Shown: piece by piece, positions 1 to 9,454 of the stretch
Layout: every line of letters begins with the position of its first letter
How positions within the stretch are numbered: the first letter of the stretch is position 1
Origin: Bostrychus sinensis
Lineage: Eukaryota; Chordata; Actinopteri; Gobiiformes; Eleotridae
Direction: 5' to 3'
NCBI GenBank assembly: GCA_020698575.1
Contig: CM036244.1
Coordinates: 8,317,034-8,381,033, forward strand
Length of the DNA stretch: 64,000 bases
The notes under the pieces: generated by a model
Told to the model about the DNA's origin: nothing
The model's database searches: none
The model's input: the letters and a program-made list of their open reading frames with translations, nothing else
Position numbers and translations under genes: made by a program

Positions 1-132
1 ATGACTAATAGCTCCCACAGGCCGGCGCCGCCACGGAGAGGTCGCGGTGGAGGTCACCAAAACAAGATCAAGAGTGCAGCGCGATGCTTTTATGTCGCTC
101 AGGTGTGGGCTTCTGTTGTTTTCCAGGGTTAG
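1..132 (+). CDS. Short ORF at window edge, possible exon end (unrecognised)
   Basis: An ATG at base 1 opens a 43-codon frame ending in TAG at 130-132. The frame may continue upstream of the window. The first 20 codons are GC-rich and encode a Pro/Arg/Gly-rich stretch with an RRGRGGG run, unlike the AT-rich sequence that follows. I do not recognise a family, and low-complexity Arg/Gly peptides arise easily from GC-rich DNA. It could be the last coding piece of a gene to the left, a 5' leader, or chance. Nothing after the stop supports a nearby polyadenylation site. Confidence 0.2.
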   Translation: MTNSSHRPAPPRRGRGGGHQNKIKSAARCFYVAQVWASVVFQG

Positions 133-204
133 GAAACAAAAAAACAAAAACAAATGTCTATCCAAAAAATACTGTTAAAGAAGAGCTGTATGAAACGTCG
201 GTGT

Positions 205-375
205 CTTTTTAGTGAAGAGTGATTTTGATAATTGCACATCTTTTGTCAACTTTTCCTTTCATCGCCGCGGTTGTTAATGAGCCAATGCCTAATATCAAAC
301 TGGCTCTTTGTTACTTTTAATCAAAATAATTGGCTCCTGAGCAGAAAAATCAGTCAATGCCACCAAAAAAAAAAA
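205..375 (+). repeat. Diverged interspersed repeat C, copy 1
   Basis: This segment reads GTGATTTTGATAATTGCA, then a unique middle, then a stretch containing TTTTAATCAAAATAATTGGC and CAATGCCACCAAAAA. The same order of blocks recurs at about 5215-5395 and 5540-5750, and in reduced form at 3335-3600. It is therefore an old dispersed or locally duplicated repeat. I could not assign a class: no clear inverted ends, tail or coding remnant is visible. Confidence 0.55.
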
Positions 376-880
376 ACTGCGAAGGGTTTGATCAGACACA
401 AATCCCACAAGACACACAGCGAGACACAAGGTTTTTACACTATTTTGAAGAATTTTTTAAAGATTAAATAAATAAATGAAAAACTTTTTATTCAACTGAA
501 AATCACAAAATGCACAAAGCTTCAGGATGTGACCTGTTTTTAAAAGTTAACATGCCATAACTTTGGTTTTCTTTCATATATCTGCCATAAAATGACATGG
601 ATGGTTCTATGGGTTCTGCAAGTGATATTAATTATTACTAACTATGTGTTTTTTATTTTAAAAATGTATAGCCCCTGTGGTCTTCCCGGGTGAGTTTCAC
701 AAACTCAACTGCCTTCAGAAATTTATTAGGACCAGTTTTCAGCTTCATGAGAATCTTGTCACACCTCAAAAACTGCTTTTGCAACAATAGGAATTTTTTT
801 AAAGCTGGGACAAACTGGGACGATATCCTGCATTTGACGCGGCTGACGTGAGTCTGTTTGGTGAGTTCTGCCCCATCACA
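376..880. other. AT-rich sequence, nothing recognised
   Basis: About 500 bases of AT-rich sequence between repeat C and the minisatellite. I see no coding potential, RNA gene or inverted repeat. Confidence 0.5.
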
Positions 881-2363
881 GTGGGACACGGTGGGACACA
901 GTGGGACACAGTGGGACACAGTGGGACACAGTTGGACACAGTTGGACACAGTGGGACACAGTGGGACACAGTGGGACACAGTGGGACACAGTTGGACACA
1001 GTGGGGACACGGTGGGACACGGTGGGACACAGTGGGACACAGTGGGACACAGTTGGACACAGTGGGGACACAGTTGGACACAGTTGGACACAGTTGGACA
1101 CAGTGGGACACAGTGGGACACAGTTGGACACAGTTGGACACAGTTGGACACAGTGGGACACAGTGGGACACAGTGGGACACAGTTGGACACAGTGGGGAC
1201 ACGGTGGGACACGGTGGGACACAGTGGGACACAGTGGGACACAGTGGGACACAGTGGGACACAGTTGGACACAGTGGGGACACAGTTGGACACAGTTGGA
1301 CACAGTTGGACACAGTTGGACACAGTGGGGACACGGTGGGACACGGTGGGACACGGTGGGACACGGTGGGACACAGTGGGACACAGTGGGACACAGTTGG
1401 ACACAGTGGGGACACAGTTGGACACAGTGGAACACATTTGGACACAGTTGGACACAGTGGGACACAGTTGGACACAGTGGGGACACAGTTGGACACAGTT
1501 GGACACAGTGGGACACAGTGGGACACAGTTGGACACAGTGGGGACACGGTGGGACACGGTGGGACACAGTGGGACACAGTGGGACACAGTTGGACACAGT
1601 TGGACACAGTGGGACACAGTGGGACACAGTGGGACACAGTGGGACACAGTTGGACACAGTGGGGACACGGTGGGACACGGTGGGACACGGTGGGACACAG
1701 TGGGACACAGTGGGACACAGTGGGACACAGTTGGACACAGTGGGGACACAGTTGGACACAGTTGGACACAGTTGGACACAGTGGGACACAGTGGGACACA
1801 GTGGGACACAGTGGGACACAGTTGGACACAGTGGGACACAGTGGGACACAGTGGGACACAGTGGGACACAGTTGGACACAGTGGGGACACGGTGGGACAC
1901 GGTGGGACACAGTGGGACACAGTGGGACACAGTGGGACACAGTGGGGACACAGTTGGACACAGTTGGACACAGTTGGACACAGTTGGACACAGTGGGACA
2001 CAGTGGGGACACGGTGGGACACGGTGGGACACGGTGGGACACGGTGGGACACGGTGGGACACAGTGGGACACAGTGGGACACAGTTGGACACAGTGGGGA
2101 CACAGTTGGACACAGTGGAACACATTTGGACACAGTTGGACACAGTGGGACACAGTTGGACACAGTGGGGACACAGTTGGACACAGTGGGACACAGTTGG
2201 ACACAGTTGGACACGGTGGGACACAGTTGGACACAGTTGGACACAGTTGGACACAGTTGGACAGAGTTGGACACAGTTGGACACAGTTGGACACAGTGGG
2301 ACACAGTTGGACACAGTTGGACACAGTTGGACACAGTTGGACACAGTTGGACACAGTTGGACA
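881..2363 (+). repeat. 10-bp minisatellite (GTGGGACACA / GTTGGACACA)
   Basis: About 148 tandem copies of a 10-bp unit occur in two main forms, GTGGGACACA and GTTGGACACA. An 11-bp form with GTGGGG and a form with CACGGT recur at regular places. A rare variant (GTGGAACACATTTGGACACA) occurs at 1427 and again 688 bp later at 2115 with matching flanks, so about half of the array looks like a copy of the other half. The last 160 bp consist mainly of the GTTGGACACA form. The unit has no stop codon in any phase on either strand, so long six-frame ORFs appear here and are artefacts. Four GGG runs spaced by seven bases recur throughout, matching the usual G-quadruplex pattern on the + strand. Confidence 0.97.
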
Positions 2364-2504
2364 GTTTAGTTCTGTGGAATCAGCGTCAGGCTCTGATTGG
2401 CTGTGTCTCCCATTCACAATTTGTCAAAGAACTCACGTTGAACATCAAACTATAATGAACTTTTGTTCTACAACTACTTCATTATATTTCCCACATCTGT
2501 GACG

Positions 2505-2873
2505 CTAATGTGCTGCAGTTAGCTTACCTTAGCTTTAGCCTCATGCTAATGTGCTGCAGTTAGCTTACCTTAGCTTTAGTTTCATGCTAATATGCTGCAG
2601 TTAGCTTACCTTAGCTTTAGTCTCATGCTAATGTATTGCAGTTAGCTTACCTTAGCTTTAGCCTCATGCTAATGTGCTGCAGTTAGCTTACCTTAGCTTT
2701 AGCCTCATCCTAATGTGCTGCAGTTAGCTTACCTTAGCTTTAGCCTCATGCTAATGTGCTGCAGTTAGCTTACCTTAGCTTTAGCCTCATGCTAATGTGC
2801 TGCAGTTAGCTTACCTTAGCTTTAACCTCATGCTAATGTACGGGAATTAGCTTACCTTAGCTTTAGCCTCGTG
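2505..2873 (+). repeat. 41-bp tandem satellite, nine copies
   Basis: Nine head-to-tail copies of a 41-bp unit that begins CTAATGTGCTGCAGTTAGCT and contains the nested direct repeat TTAGCTTACCTTAGCTTTAG. Copies differ by a few bases. The last copy is the most diverged (GTACGGGAATTAG). Most units carry CTGCAG. No open frame is implied: 41 is not a multiple of three and stops occur in every phase. Confidence 0.95.
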
Positions 2874-3334
2874 CAGATAAAAATATAATCCTCCTCTGAG
2901 GCAAACAGCTGCAATAATCCAGTCCCTTTCATTCATTACTGTGATCAGACTAGTTTCATTTAGAAAGTATGATTAATATTCACTGATAAATACTTGAGTT
3001 AAAGACGTGAGTGTTGCAGAGTATTGTTTACTAGAGTCTTATGTAACTGCAGAGTTTAGTGACTACCGCCCCCTGCTGTGGTAAATAGTTATTACATCTT
3101 GCACATGCGCACTGCTCGGTCGTGGGTCTGAGTGGCTTCGGTGTCTGTAGCTACTTTTAGTGATGACCAGACACAGCAGTCGCCCTGCCTCTGCTGACGG
3201 GGGTGGGGCGTTGGGTTGGTGTGTCCCAGGCTTTATACCATCTTTCCTGTAAGCTTTATGCACTGTTAAATTAATTTACTGTTTATCATTTTTATGGACG
3301 ACTTTTAGCGTCCAGCATACTAATAATAGGCTTA
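2874..3334. other. Unique sequence, no gene seen
   Basis: About 460 bases without recognisable repeats except a short CCGCCCCCTGCTGTGG motif near 3066, a type common in fish repeats. The 66-codon minus-strand frame at 3063-3263 is low-complexity and not convincing. Confidence 0.4.
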
Positions 3335-3600
3335 GCTTAATATCACTGTATCGTGTGTGCATATCCATTTGTAAATCATGGGAGTTTTGTTGTGTCCAAG
3401 GTTAAAAAACATGGTCTTTGAAAAGCTAGTTACTGTATTTGTACTAGAAAATTATTTTAATAATAATCACCTATCCCTATGTCACTGGTGTGCCTGCTGT
3501 AGGTCTTAGTTACTTTTAATAAAAAATAAAAAAATAAAAAAATCACTCAGTGGCACCAATAACCGTTTTTGCAACCAGTGCATTTTGTAAAAGGTGAAGT
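3335..3600 (+). repeat. Diverged interspersed repeat C, copy 2 (partial)
   Basis: Shares GTGTCCAAGGTTAAAAAACA, TGGTCTTTGAAAAG and, further on, TTAGTTACTTTTAAT and CAGTGGCACCAATAACC with the repeat C copies at 205 and 5540. Its centre differs and carries an A-rich stretch. It is the most decayed member. Confidence 0.4.
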
Positions 3601-4800
3601 ATGAGCAGAAGCTTCACACTCACTTCCTCCACTGCAACGTTAACATAGCTTACTGTGCCCATGGTCACGACGGTGTGATTAAACAACGTCACGTCTTTGC
3701 AGATTTGTAGAGAGATGCTTACACTTACTCCTGACAGAGAAGGCTTTAAGATTTATGTCACTTTTATTTCACGTTGATAGGCCCAGTAATCACAGAGATT
3801 TGGACGTTAAAGTTTGACAACCGTTTAAGACATTAAATGATAAATAATGATAAATAGACATCTAATTAATGCTTTATCGCGGAAAGCTCCCGCGGTGATT
3901 TCAGATTGTATTCCTGATGTTTTACCCAAAAAATGGTAGGGGGACATTTACTTGCCACAACTTTGTTTTCATGGTCACAAGTGCAAGGATGGAGAGGAGA
4001 CGAGGGGCTGCAGGCTGCAGACTCACACACATCACTCCCCTGCAGTTCCCAGTTTGTCCACATGTGCTCTCCTTCAGTGAGCTGTATGCAGGGCACTGTT
4101 CACTTTGTAAATGTTTAAATGTGATAGAATTACTCCTATTTGAAACCTTTTAACATCTGACAAAAGCCATTAGTTCATATTTTAATGATACAGTGAATAT
4201 AGAATGAACTGAGACATGCTCCAGGTGTATTTTACCATTATTTATTATAAATCACTGATTATTTTATATGTTGTTTACAAGAACATGTTTTCACTTTTGA
4301 AGCATTCAGAAACCTTTGTTAAGCATGTTTGCTTTTCTCATGTCAAAAAAGTCAACATTTTTATTTCCAATTAAATAATGACGAGTGCATCAATGGGTCA
4401 AAAAAATGTTTGTTTTTCAAAAAGCCAGGTGCTCTAACTTATTGTATAGAGGCTCTGCGGGCTACACACTTTCCAGGCCTTAATGAAGACATGGACTTTT
4501 CCGTATTTTAGTTATTCTTTTTTAGATTGACTGATTATAGCCCCTGCTCTTCCGTGCATTGAATATGCCTTGTAGATTGTATCCCCTTTTGAGAATGCAT
4601 CTTCTGCAGTGGATTTTATCTTTTGGATCTGTTTTGGTGGTGGCCTTGTTATGTCCTTGGGTTGTTTCCTGGACTTTGTTTATGTGTAGTAACTTACAGT
4701 AACTTTTTAATGTGGTTGCTCCATAACTTTGTTTTGGAATATATCAATTCACAACTTTTTTGTTGTTCATTATTTAGTCCACCTGTTATTGATTGCACTT
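3601..4800. other. Unique AT-rich sequence, no gene seen
   Basis: About 1.2 kb in which I see only short frames of 60-80 codons on both strands, with no recognisable domain, splice context or repeat. The overlapping plus and minus frames at 3866-4153 cover the same GC-richer stretch and cannot both be real. Confidence 0.4.
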
Positions 4801-4804
4801 TGTC

Positions 4805-4900
4805 TGCCCTGATGAAGACCCGTGTTGGATCGAAACGCGTTGGCATGCTTTGCAGAATGTCCCGCACTTAATAAAGGACTTTTATTATGTCAGAGTGCCT
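4805..4900 (+). mobile_element. Retroelement 3' tail fragment
   Basis: The block CCTGATGAAGACC, then GATCGAAACGCGTTGG, then CACTTAATAAAGGACTTTTA has the layout of fish Penelope-like and LINE element 3' ends: a conserved TGATGAAG...CGAAACG box followed by an AATAAA-type signal. A looser relative lies at 11435-11510. No coding part is attached, so the class is inferred from the motif only. Confidence 0.4.
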
Positions 4901-5084
4901 CGGATCCTTTTTCTGGTTCTTATTTTTATTTCCAATTTTGCATTTTTTGTGTATTCTAGGCTGTTGGTGATTTCAAAAAGTACAACAAACAAAAGTAATA
5001 ACCATCTGTCCAAATAGATAAACTTGTCCTACATAAAATAATGTATAATAAACATGTGTTTCTCAATTCCAAAGGTGATATATG

Positions 5085-5150
5085 AGGGTAGATTCAAAAA
5101 CACTGAAAAACTGCAAAAATAAGCTTAGACTCTTAAGAGTTAATGTCATT
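5085..5150 (+). repeat. Short interspersed block E, copy 1
   Basis: GATTCAAAAACACTGAAAAA followed by a TAGACTCTTAAGAGTTAA-type block also occurs at 28550-28606. The palindromic CTTAAGAG core is shared. It is a fragment of an unnamed dispersed repeat. Confidence 0.5.
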
Positions 5151-5214
5151 ACACTTGTGATCTGTATGCGTTTTTTCGTTGTACCCAAGGCTGTTCTCAA
5201 TCGGCAGCTTTGTA

Positions 5215-5395
5215 AAGATGGTTGTTGCATTTTTAATGAGGAGTGATTTTGATCATTGACAGCTGTCAAGTCCTTCATTCACCAGTGCTGTCAGTGGAGC
5301 CAATGTCAAATTTAACAGACTAGGTCTTTGTTGCTTTAATCAAAAATATTTGGCTCCTGAAAAATCAGTCAATAGCACCAAAAACCACTCATTCA
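5215..5395 (+). repeat. Diverged interspersed repeat C, copy 3
   Basis: Contains GAGTGATTTTGATCATTGAC, TTTGTTGCTTTAATCAAAAA and GCTCCTGAAAAATCAGTCAA in the same order as the copy at 205-375, with many substitutions. Confidence 0.55.
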
Positions 5396-5539
5396 GATAT
5401 TCATTTTTCTTCTTAAATACTTCATGCTAACTTTATTCCATTGCACTTAACTTAGGTAGCATACACTTATTATTATTTTTATGCACTTCCACCACACTAG
5501 TAACTTGTATAGCTGGATGTATTTCTTGTACATATCTGT

Positions 5540-5750
5540 TATGTCTCAAGTTGAAAAAGATGGTCTCAATAGAAAGCTTTGAAAAGTTATCTGGTGCAAA
5601 AACGATTCTGATAATTGCAAATATCCCTTTGACGGCCAAGGCTGTTACGAAGCCAGTGCCTAATTTCTAACTGGGTCTTTGTTAGTTTTAATCAAAAGAC
5701 TCCTGGCTCCTGAAAGATCAGTCTGTGCCACCAAAAACTGGTCTTGCAAA
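5540..5750 (+). repeat. Diverged interspersed repeat C, copy 4
   Basis: Contains AGTTGAAAAAGATGGTCTCA, GATTCTGATAATTGCAAATA, TTGTTAGTTTTAATCAAAAG and GTGCCACCAAAAACTGG, matching the other copies. Its upstream part extends the element leftwards and links it to the partial copy at 3335. Confidence 0.55.
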
Positions 5751-6250
5751 TATGGCTTTTTTTTAAAGTGAAATCTGAGCACTCCCTTTCACAATCTGCA
5801 AAAAACCTTTTCAGTGGCAACAAAAGCTCGCCTTTTGAATGTAACTTTTTAAGAAATGCCTTTGACTTTCATACGATCATTGCTGGATTTTGGTTGTTTT
5901 GTTGTCTATGAATGTAATTTCCAAAGATTGCTGAATATACAAGGACAAGGTAGGTGAAAGAGGGTTTTGGACATTCAATGCGTGTCAAGTTTACTCCATA
6001 TAAACCATATTTTTCTAGTTAGAATCAATGCATCTTTTAACATCTGTCTAAAACTTCACATTGACATGAAACTAAGGGCTATAATATATTTGTTTTCAAT
6101 AGCTGGCCTACAGTTGTTGCTTAGATTTTGCCTGACAAGATGCTTTGGAAGGTAGTTGTTGACTTTGAGCTGCATGCAATAGACATTTTCTCATATTTTT
6201 TTTGCTGCAATGTTTGTGTCCCTTTTATACTACCTTTATATTTGACTGTA
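5751..6250. other. AT-rich sequence, nothing recognised
   Basis: Short frames only. No repeat or structure stands out. Confidence 0.4.
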
Positions 6251-6263
6251 ATACAAAAGTGCA

Positions 6264-6635
6264 ATGCCGAACATGTTCAAGTTACAGCAGAAAGAGACGT
6301 ACACATGCAATGCCACAGTGCGCTCGGATGAAAGCGTTTCTGAGACGACAAACCATTCAGAACCGTCGCCGCTAACTGAAGCATATCATTTGCATGTGAT
6401 TGCCCCAGTGTCTCAGATGACATGTTATAATTCAGAGTACTACAGCGCGTTACAGCCAAATCCTACACGAAGCCTGGTGTCATACGAGCCTCTGTGTCCC
6501 TCAGGTGGAGTACAGCGCCGTGTCACTGGGACTATATCCACGACTGCTGTAAATGTGCTTAGCTCTGCATACGAGCTTAATGTACTGTGTAAAATGTATG
6601 ACACTGTAATGGTTCATGCCCTGGCTGTACAATAA
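6264..6635 (+). CDS. Unrecognised 123-codon ORF ending in a poly(A) signal
   Basis: ATG at 6264, stop TAA at 6633-6635. The stop lies inside CAATAAAAC, a canonical AATAAA-type polyadenylation signal. The stretch has clearly higher GC than its surroundings. The predicted peptide is not low-complexity: it contains several Cys residues, an acidic Ser/Glu-rich early part and no membrane segment. I recognise no domain. A minus-strand frame overlaps it at 6277-6459, which weakens the case. It could be a terminal exon, a decayed retrocopy or a chance frame in a GC-richer patch. Confidence 0.2.
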   Translation: MPNMFKLQQKETYTCNATVRSDESVSETTNHSEPSPLTEAYHLHVIAPVSQMTCYNSEYYSALQPNPTRSLVSYEPLCPSGGVQRRVTGTISTTAVNVLSSAYELNVLCKMYDTVMVHALAVQ

Positions 6636-6892
6636 AACATACATTTATTGTTATGGAAATATCCACAACTACGGTAAATCAAAGGACTCCTTGTAAGCCA
6701 ATACCATTATGCCAGTCCATATACAAGAAATATGACTTTGTATGAGGAGATAATTGACCAATCAGAGCTTTAGCTCACATTGTGGCATGAACCAAGACAA
6801 ATTATAAAAAAAAAAAAAAACTCTGCAAAAACACCGAGACCAAGACCAGAGTGCGACAAGAATGAACCAACACCGAGTCAAGACTTTTAAAC

Positions 6893-6985
6893 GCTGGACC
6901 GAGCTGCCACATGAGCTTAAATTTGCAGTCTTTCAGTTTTTAAAACCATATTGAAAACTTTATTTTCAAATGCTTTTAACTCTTA
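6893..6985 (+). pseudogene. LINE ORF2 C-terminal remnant
   Basis: The translated stretch has the order W..LP.ELK....F..LK, resembling the last residues of CR1/L2/Jockey-type LINE ORF2 proteins, followed at once by stops. Just upstream (6825-6880) is a GAGACCAAGACCAGAG-type repeat also seen near 20400-20510 and 21352. It is short, so I treat it as a weak homology. Confidence 0.3.
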
Positions 6986-6991
6986 AATAGA

Positions 6992-7981
6992 TTGTTTTAT
7001 AAAAGTTGCTATTTCCCCCTCCCAGACCACATCTGCCAACTACTGGAGGTGTGTCTCAACACCACATATTTCCAGTTCAGAGGAAACTTCTACAGGCAAA
7101 AACACGGCTGTGCTATGGGCTCCCCAGTCTCCCCCATTGTGGCTCATCTGTACATGGAGGAAGTTGAGAGGAGAGCTCTTGACTCATTTCCAGGTACGAC
7201 CCCTAGTCACTGGTTCAGATACGTGGATGACACCTGGGTGAAGATCAAAATCCAGGAAGTGGAAGCTTTCACGGGGCATATTAATGCTGTGGACCAGAAC
7301 ATCAAGTTCACTCGTGAGTATGCCACGGAGAACAGCCTAGCCTTCTTAGACTGTGCAGTTATCATTGGAGAAGACAGGCGGCTCCTTGTGGAAGTGTACA
7401 GGAAGCCCACTCACACAGACCAGGACCTGTTATTTGATTCAAACCACCCACTACAGCACAAACTCGGTGTGATCAGGACACTGCAGCACAGAGCCCAAGA
7501 GGTTCCCACAAGCTTTGAGGGAAGGAGGAAAGAAGAGCTACATGTCCGCCAAGCCCTCAGAACCTGTGGATATCCCAACTGGGCCTTCTCTCAATCCCAA
7601 AGGACAAGAAAACAGGACAGGAAAGAACAGGAGCAAGAGCCAAAAAGGAGCAATGTAGTCATTCCTTACATCTCCAGCCTGTCTGAGAAACTTAAAAGGA
7701 TTTTTAGCCAACACAACATCCCGGTTTATTTCAAACCTGTTAATACTCTCAGACAAAAACTGGTTCACACCAAGGACAAAATTCCCAGTTACAAACAGAG
7801 CAATGTTGTGTTCTCCACCCACTGCAGTGAGAACTGCAATGAACAGTACATTGGAGAAACCAAACAACCTCTGCACAAGCGGTTATACCAACACCACAGG
7901 GTTATACCAACACCACAGGGTTATACCAACACCGCAGGGCCAACTCCAGTGGACCAGAATCTGCAGGACACCTCCACCTGA
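6992..7981 (+). pseudogene. PLE reverse transcriptase / GIY-YIG endonuclease (broken)
   Basis: A 329-codon open frame. Residues about 36-48 hold the RT motif QKHGCAMGSPVSP, and residues 77-80 are YVDD, the catalytic RT box, preceded by WFR. A basic, Gln/Glu-rich linker lies at about 200-220. Two Cys-containing turns lead to YIGET at 286-290, the YIG half of a GIY-YIG endonuclease. Intact PLE proteins are roughly twice this length, and the palm motifs before the G..MGSP..SP box are absent. Three tandem copies of a 19-bp unit at 7882-7938 shift the frame just after the YIG motif, so the last 20 or so residues are out of frame. The expected continuation (an HSFED..V.IL-type segment) is readable downstream in another phase. 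The ATG used is an internal codon, not a true start. Confidence 0.8.
7882..7938 (+). repeat. 19-bp tandem triplication inside the PLE frame
   Basis: Three copies of GTTATACCAACACCACAGG start at 7882, 7901 and 7920; the third has one substitution. Two extra copies add 38 bases, which is not a multiple of three, and this breaks the endonuclease frame. Confidence 0.95.
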
Positions 7982-8502
7982 AGGCCACAAACCACTCCTT
8001 TGAGGACAGTGAGGTCCGAATCTTAGCCAGAGAGAAAGGATTGGTTTGAGCGAGGAGTGAAAGAAGCAAAAAAGTAAAAAAGATAAAGCTTCTTTAAACA
8101 GAAATGGTGGTCTCAGATACAACCTTCCTTCTCCTGAAACCCAAACAAAACAAACCAGTTTCACTCAGGTCATTTACATCTGGAGGAGCTGCCCAGGCTG
8201 GGGAGGGTTAACCACTCTGCCACTCCAGCTGAGGACAAAGGACTCCTAACGACCTGAAACCACTCAGGCTATTCATGGTCGCCTTGACCAATAGAATTTA
8301 GTTTCGGGTCAAAACTCCTCCTTCCCAGGAGAATATAAGCCAGCTCTCACCAGTTCATTTCAGAATTGAGAAAGCCTCTTGGGTAAAAGGTGAAACGTCT
8401 TCAACTTTAAAAATCCAATCCAGATGACTGCTTTTTTAACTTTTTGTTGCGATGCAATTACCCTGGACGAGTGAGAGTCTTCACAGACATACATAAAAAT
8501 AA

Positions 8503-8734
8503 ATTGAGTTTGAAATGAATTACTTGCTTTATTAGTTATATACTTGTTTAAAAATAAGAGTTTAAAACAGTTTTGAGCCAAAAGTCAGTGTTTGTTTGTG
8601 AGGTTTTTATAGAAATCTATGGCGAAAAACATGATTTAGTCTTTTGAAGAGAAGGAAGTTTTACAGGTGGGGGTCCGCGTGGGATTTTTAGAAGTTTAAG
8701 GGGGCCATGACAGTCTTGACTTTGGGAATGGCTG
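8503..8734 (-). mobile_element. hAT-type MITE, family D, truncated
   Basis: The reverse complement begins CAGCCATTCCCAAAGTC at 8734 and follows the sequence of the full family D element at 58151-58942 through its GGCCCC, CCCACGCGG and ACACTGAC blocks. The right end is missing where it meets the Penelope tail. It lacks the 0.45-kb foldback insert present in the 48-kb and 58-kb copies. Confidence 0.7.
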
Positions 8735-8754
8735 ACCTCATCTATTCCATAAAG

Positions 8755-8985
8755 TTACTCTATAATTTGAGCTATTTTAAACTGGACAAAGTCAAAGAGT
8801 TTTAGACACTGCACTTTTAGAAACAATTCATTAGTATGATCAAAATATCCTGCATGATTAATAAGTCGTACCGCTCTTTTTTGCAAAATATATAATCTTT
8901 CCAATGTAGTTTTGTGAGTATTACCCCAGACCTCTGTGCACAGTACAGTGTTTGTAAAGTTTTTGGATTTAATACATAACTGCAT
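8755..8985 (-). pseudogene. LINE ORF2 C-terminal fragment (CR1/L2/Rex1 group)
   Basis: A 76-codon frame on the minus strand encodes the post-palm region of a non-LTR retrotransposon ORF2. It has EVWGNT near residue 18, an LQKRAVRLI motif near residue 35, then a YFDHTNELF segment followed by LKLFDFVQFK. This order is characteristic of the region after the RT domain in fish CR1/L2/Rex1-like LINEs. The RT catalytic core is absent and the frame is cut on both sides, so it is a dead 5'-truncated copy. Confidence 0.7.
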
Positions 8986-9084
8986 TTATACAACACTCCA
9001 ATGCTTCTGGCTATTTTACTGCAGAGTTACTGAATATGAATACTTGCATATAGAGAGTTATCCAAAATGTAAACCAGCTTGTGC

Positions 9085-9125
9085 ACTATCTGTGTCAATC
9101 CCAAGCCCAGACAAATAAAGCTTCA
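9085..9125 (+). repeat. Fish LINE/SINE 3' module, fragment
   Basis: Contains GTGTCAATCCCAAGCCCAGA followed by CAAATAAAG. The same module occurs in fuller form at 9290-9345, 12845-12918, 20195-20255, 32345-32400 and 54588-54650, on both strands. Confidence 0.5.
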
Positions 9126-9289
9126 GTAAAAGCATTTGACCTAAAACCCATGATAAATCTATTTGTACATCACTGCACACAGAAAAGAAGACAACAATCC
9201 AAAAAAAAAAAAAAAAAATGTACAGAAAAGCAACATTAAAACATATATATCTCTGTTTATGAAGTGAAGTGGTTAGTTTTTGGTGCCAT

Positions 9290-9345
9290 GATACTGTGCC
9301 AGTCCCAAGCCTGGATAAATGGAGAAGGTTGTGTTTCAGGAAAGG
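9290..9345 (+). repeat. Fish LINE/SINE 3' module
   Basis: GCCAGTCCCAAGCCTGGATA followed by AATGGAGAAGGTTGTG. It belongs to a dispersed teleost module (consensus roughly CCCAAGCCTGGATAAATGGA then a GGTTGCGTCAGGAAGGGCAT block). I infer that it is a retroelement 3' region from its dispersal and truncation pattern. Confidence 0.55.
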
Positions 9346-9454
9346 ACAAAAAGTGAAACTCCACATTCAACAGAGAAATAATAAAGTAATGATAATACTT
9401 CTACTTCCTGCTTCTGTATAGTGCAGACTTTTCTTTTTAACTCCCTGCTTTGCT

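Larger units (their letters stand above)
6992..8500 (+). mobile_element. Penelope-like retroelement, 5'-truncated
   Basis: The segment carries the second half of a Penelope-like element (PLE): reverse transcriptase motifs, a linker, a GIY-YIG endonuclease and a 3' region. The 3' region ends with a block translating to an RIEKASW..GETSSTLKIQS-like tail, typical of fish PLEs, near 8360-8420. After the main ORF ends, coding similarity continues in other frames to about 8430 with several stops and shifts. The N-terminal RT motifs are missing, so the copy is truncated at about 6992. A hAT fragment abuts its 3' end at 8503. It is inactive. Confidence 0.85.

Noticed and set aside
653..2502. Six overlapping ORFs of 500-560 codons on both strands
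   Set aside because: They arise because a 10-bp repeat without stop words is open in every phase. The peptides are simple repeats, and no start, splice or promoter context favours one.
2505..2873. CRISPR-like array
   Set aside because: Repeats are directly adjacent with no unique spacers, and the genome is eukaryotic.
7207..8164. Minus-strand ORFs over the Penelope element
   Set aside because: Antisense shadows of the plus-strand reverse transcriptase/endonuclease frame.
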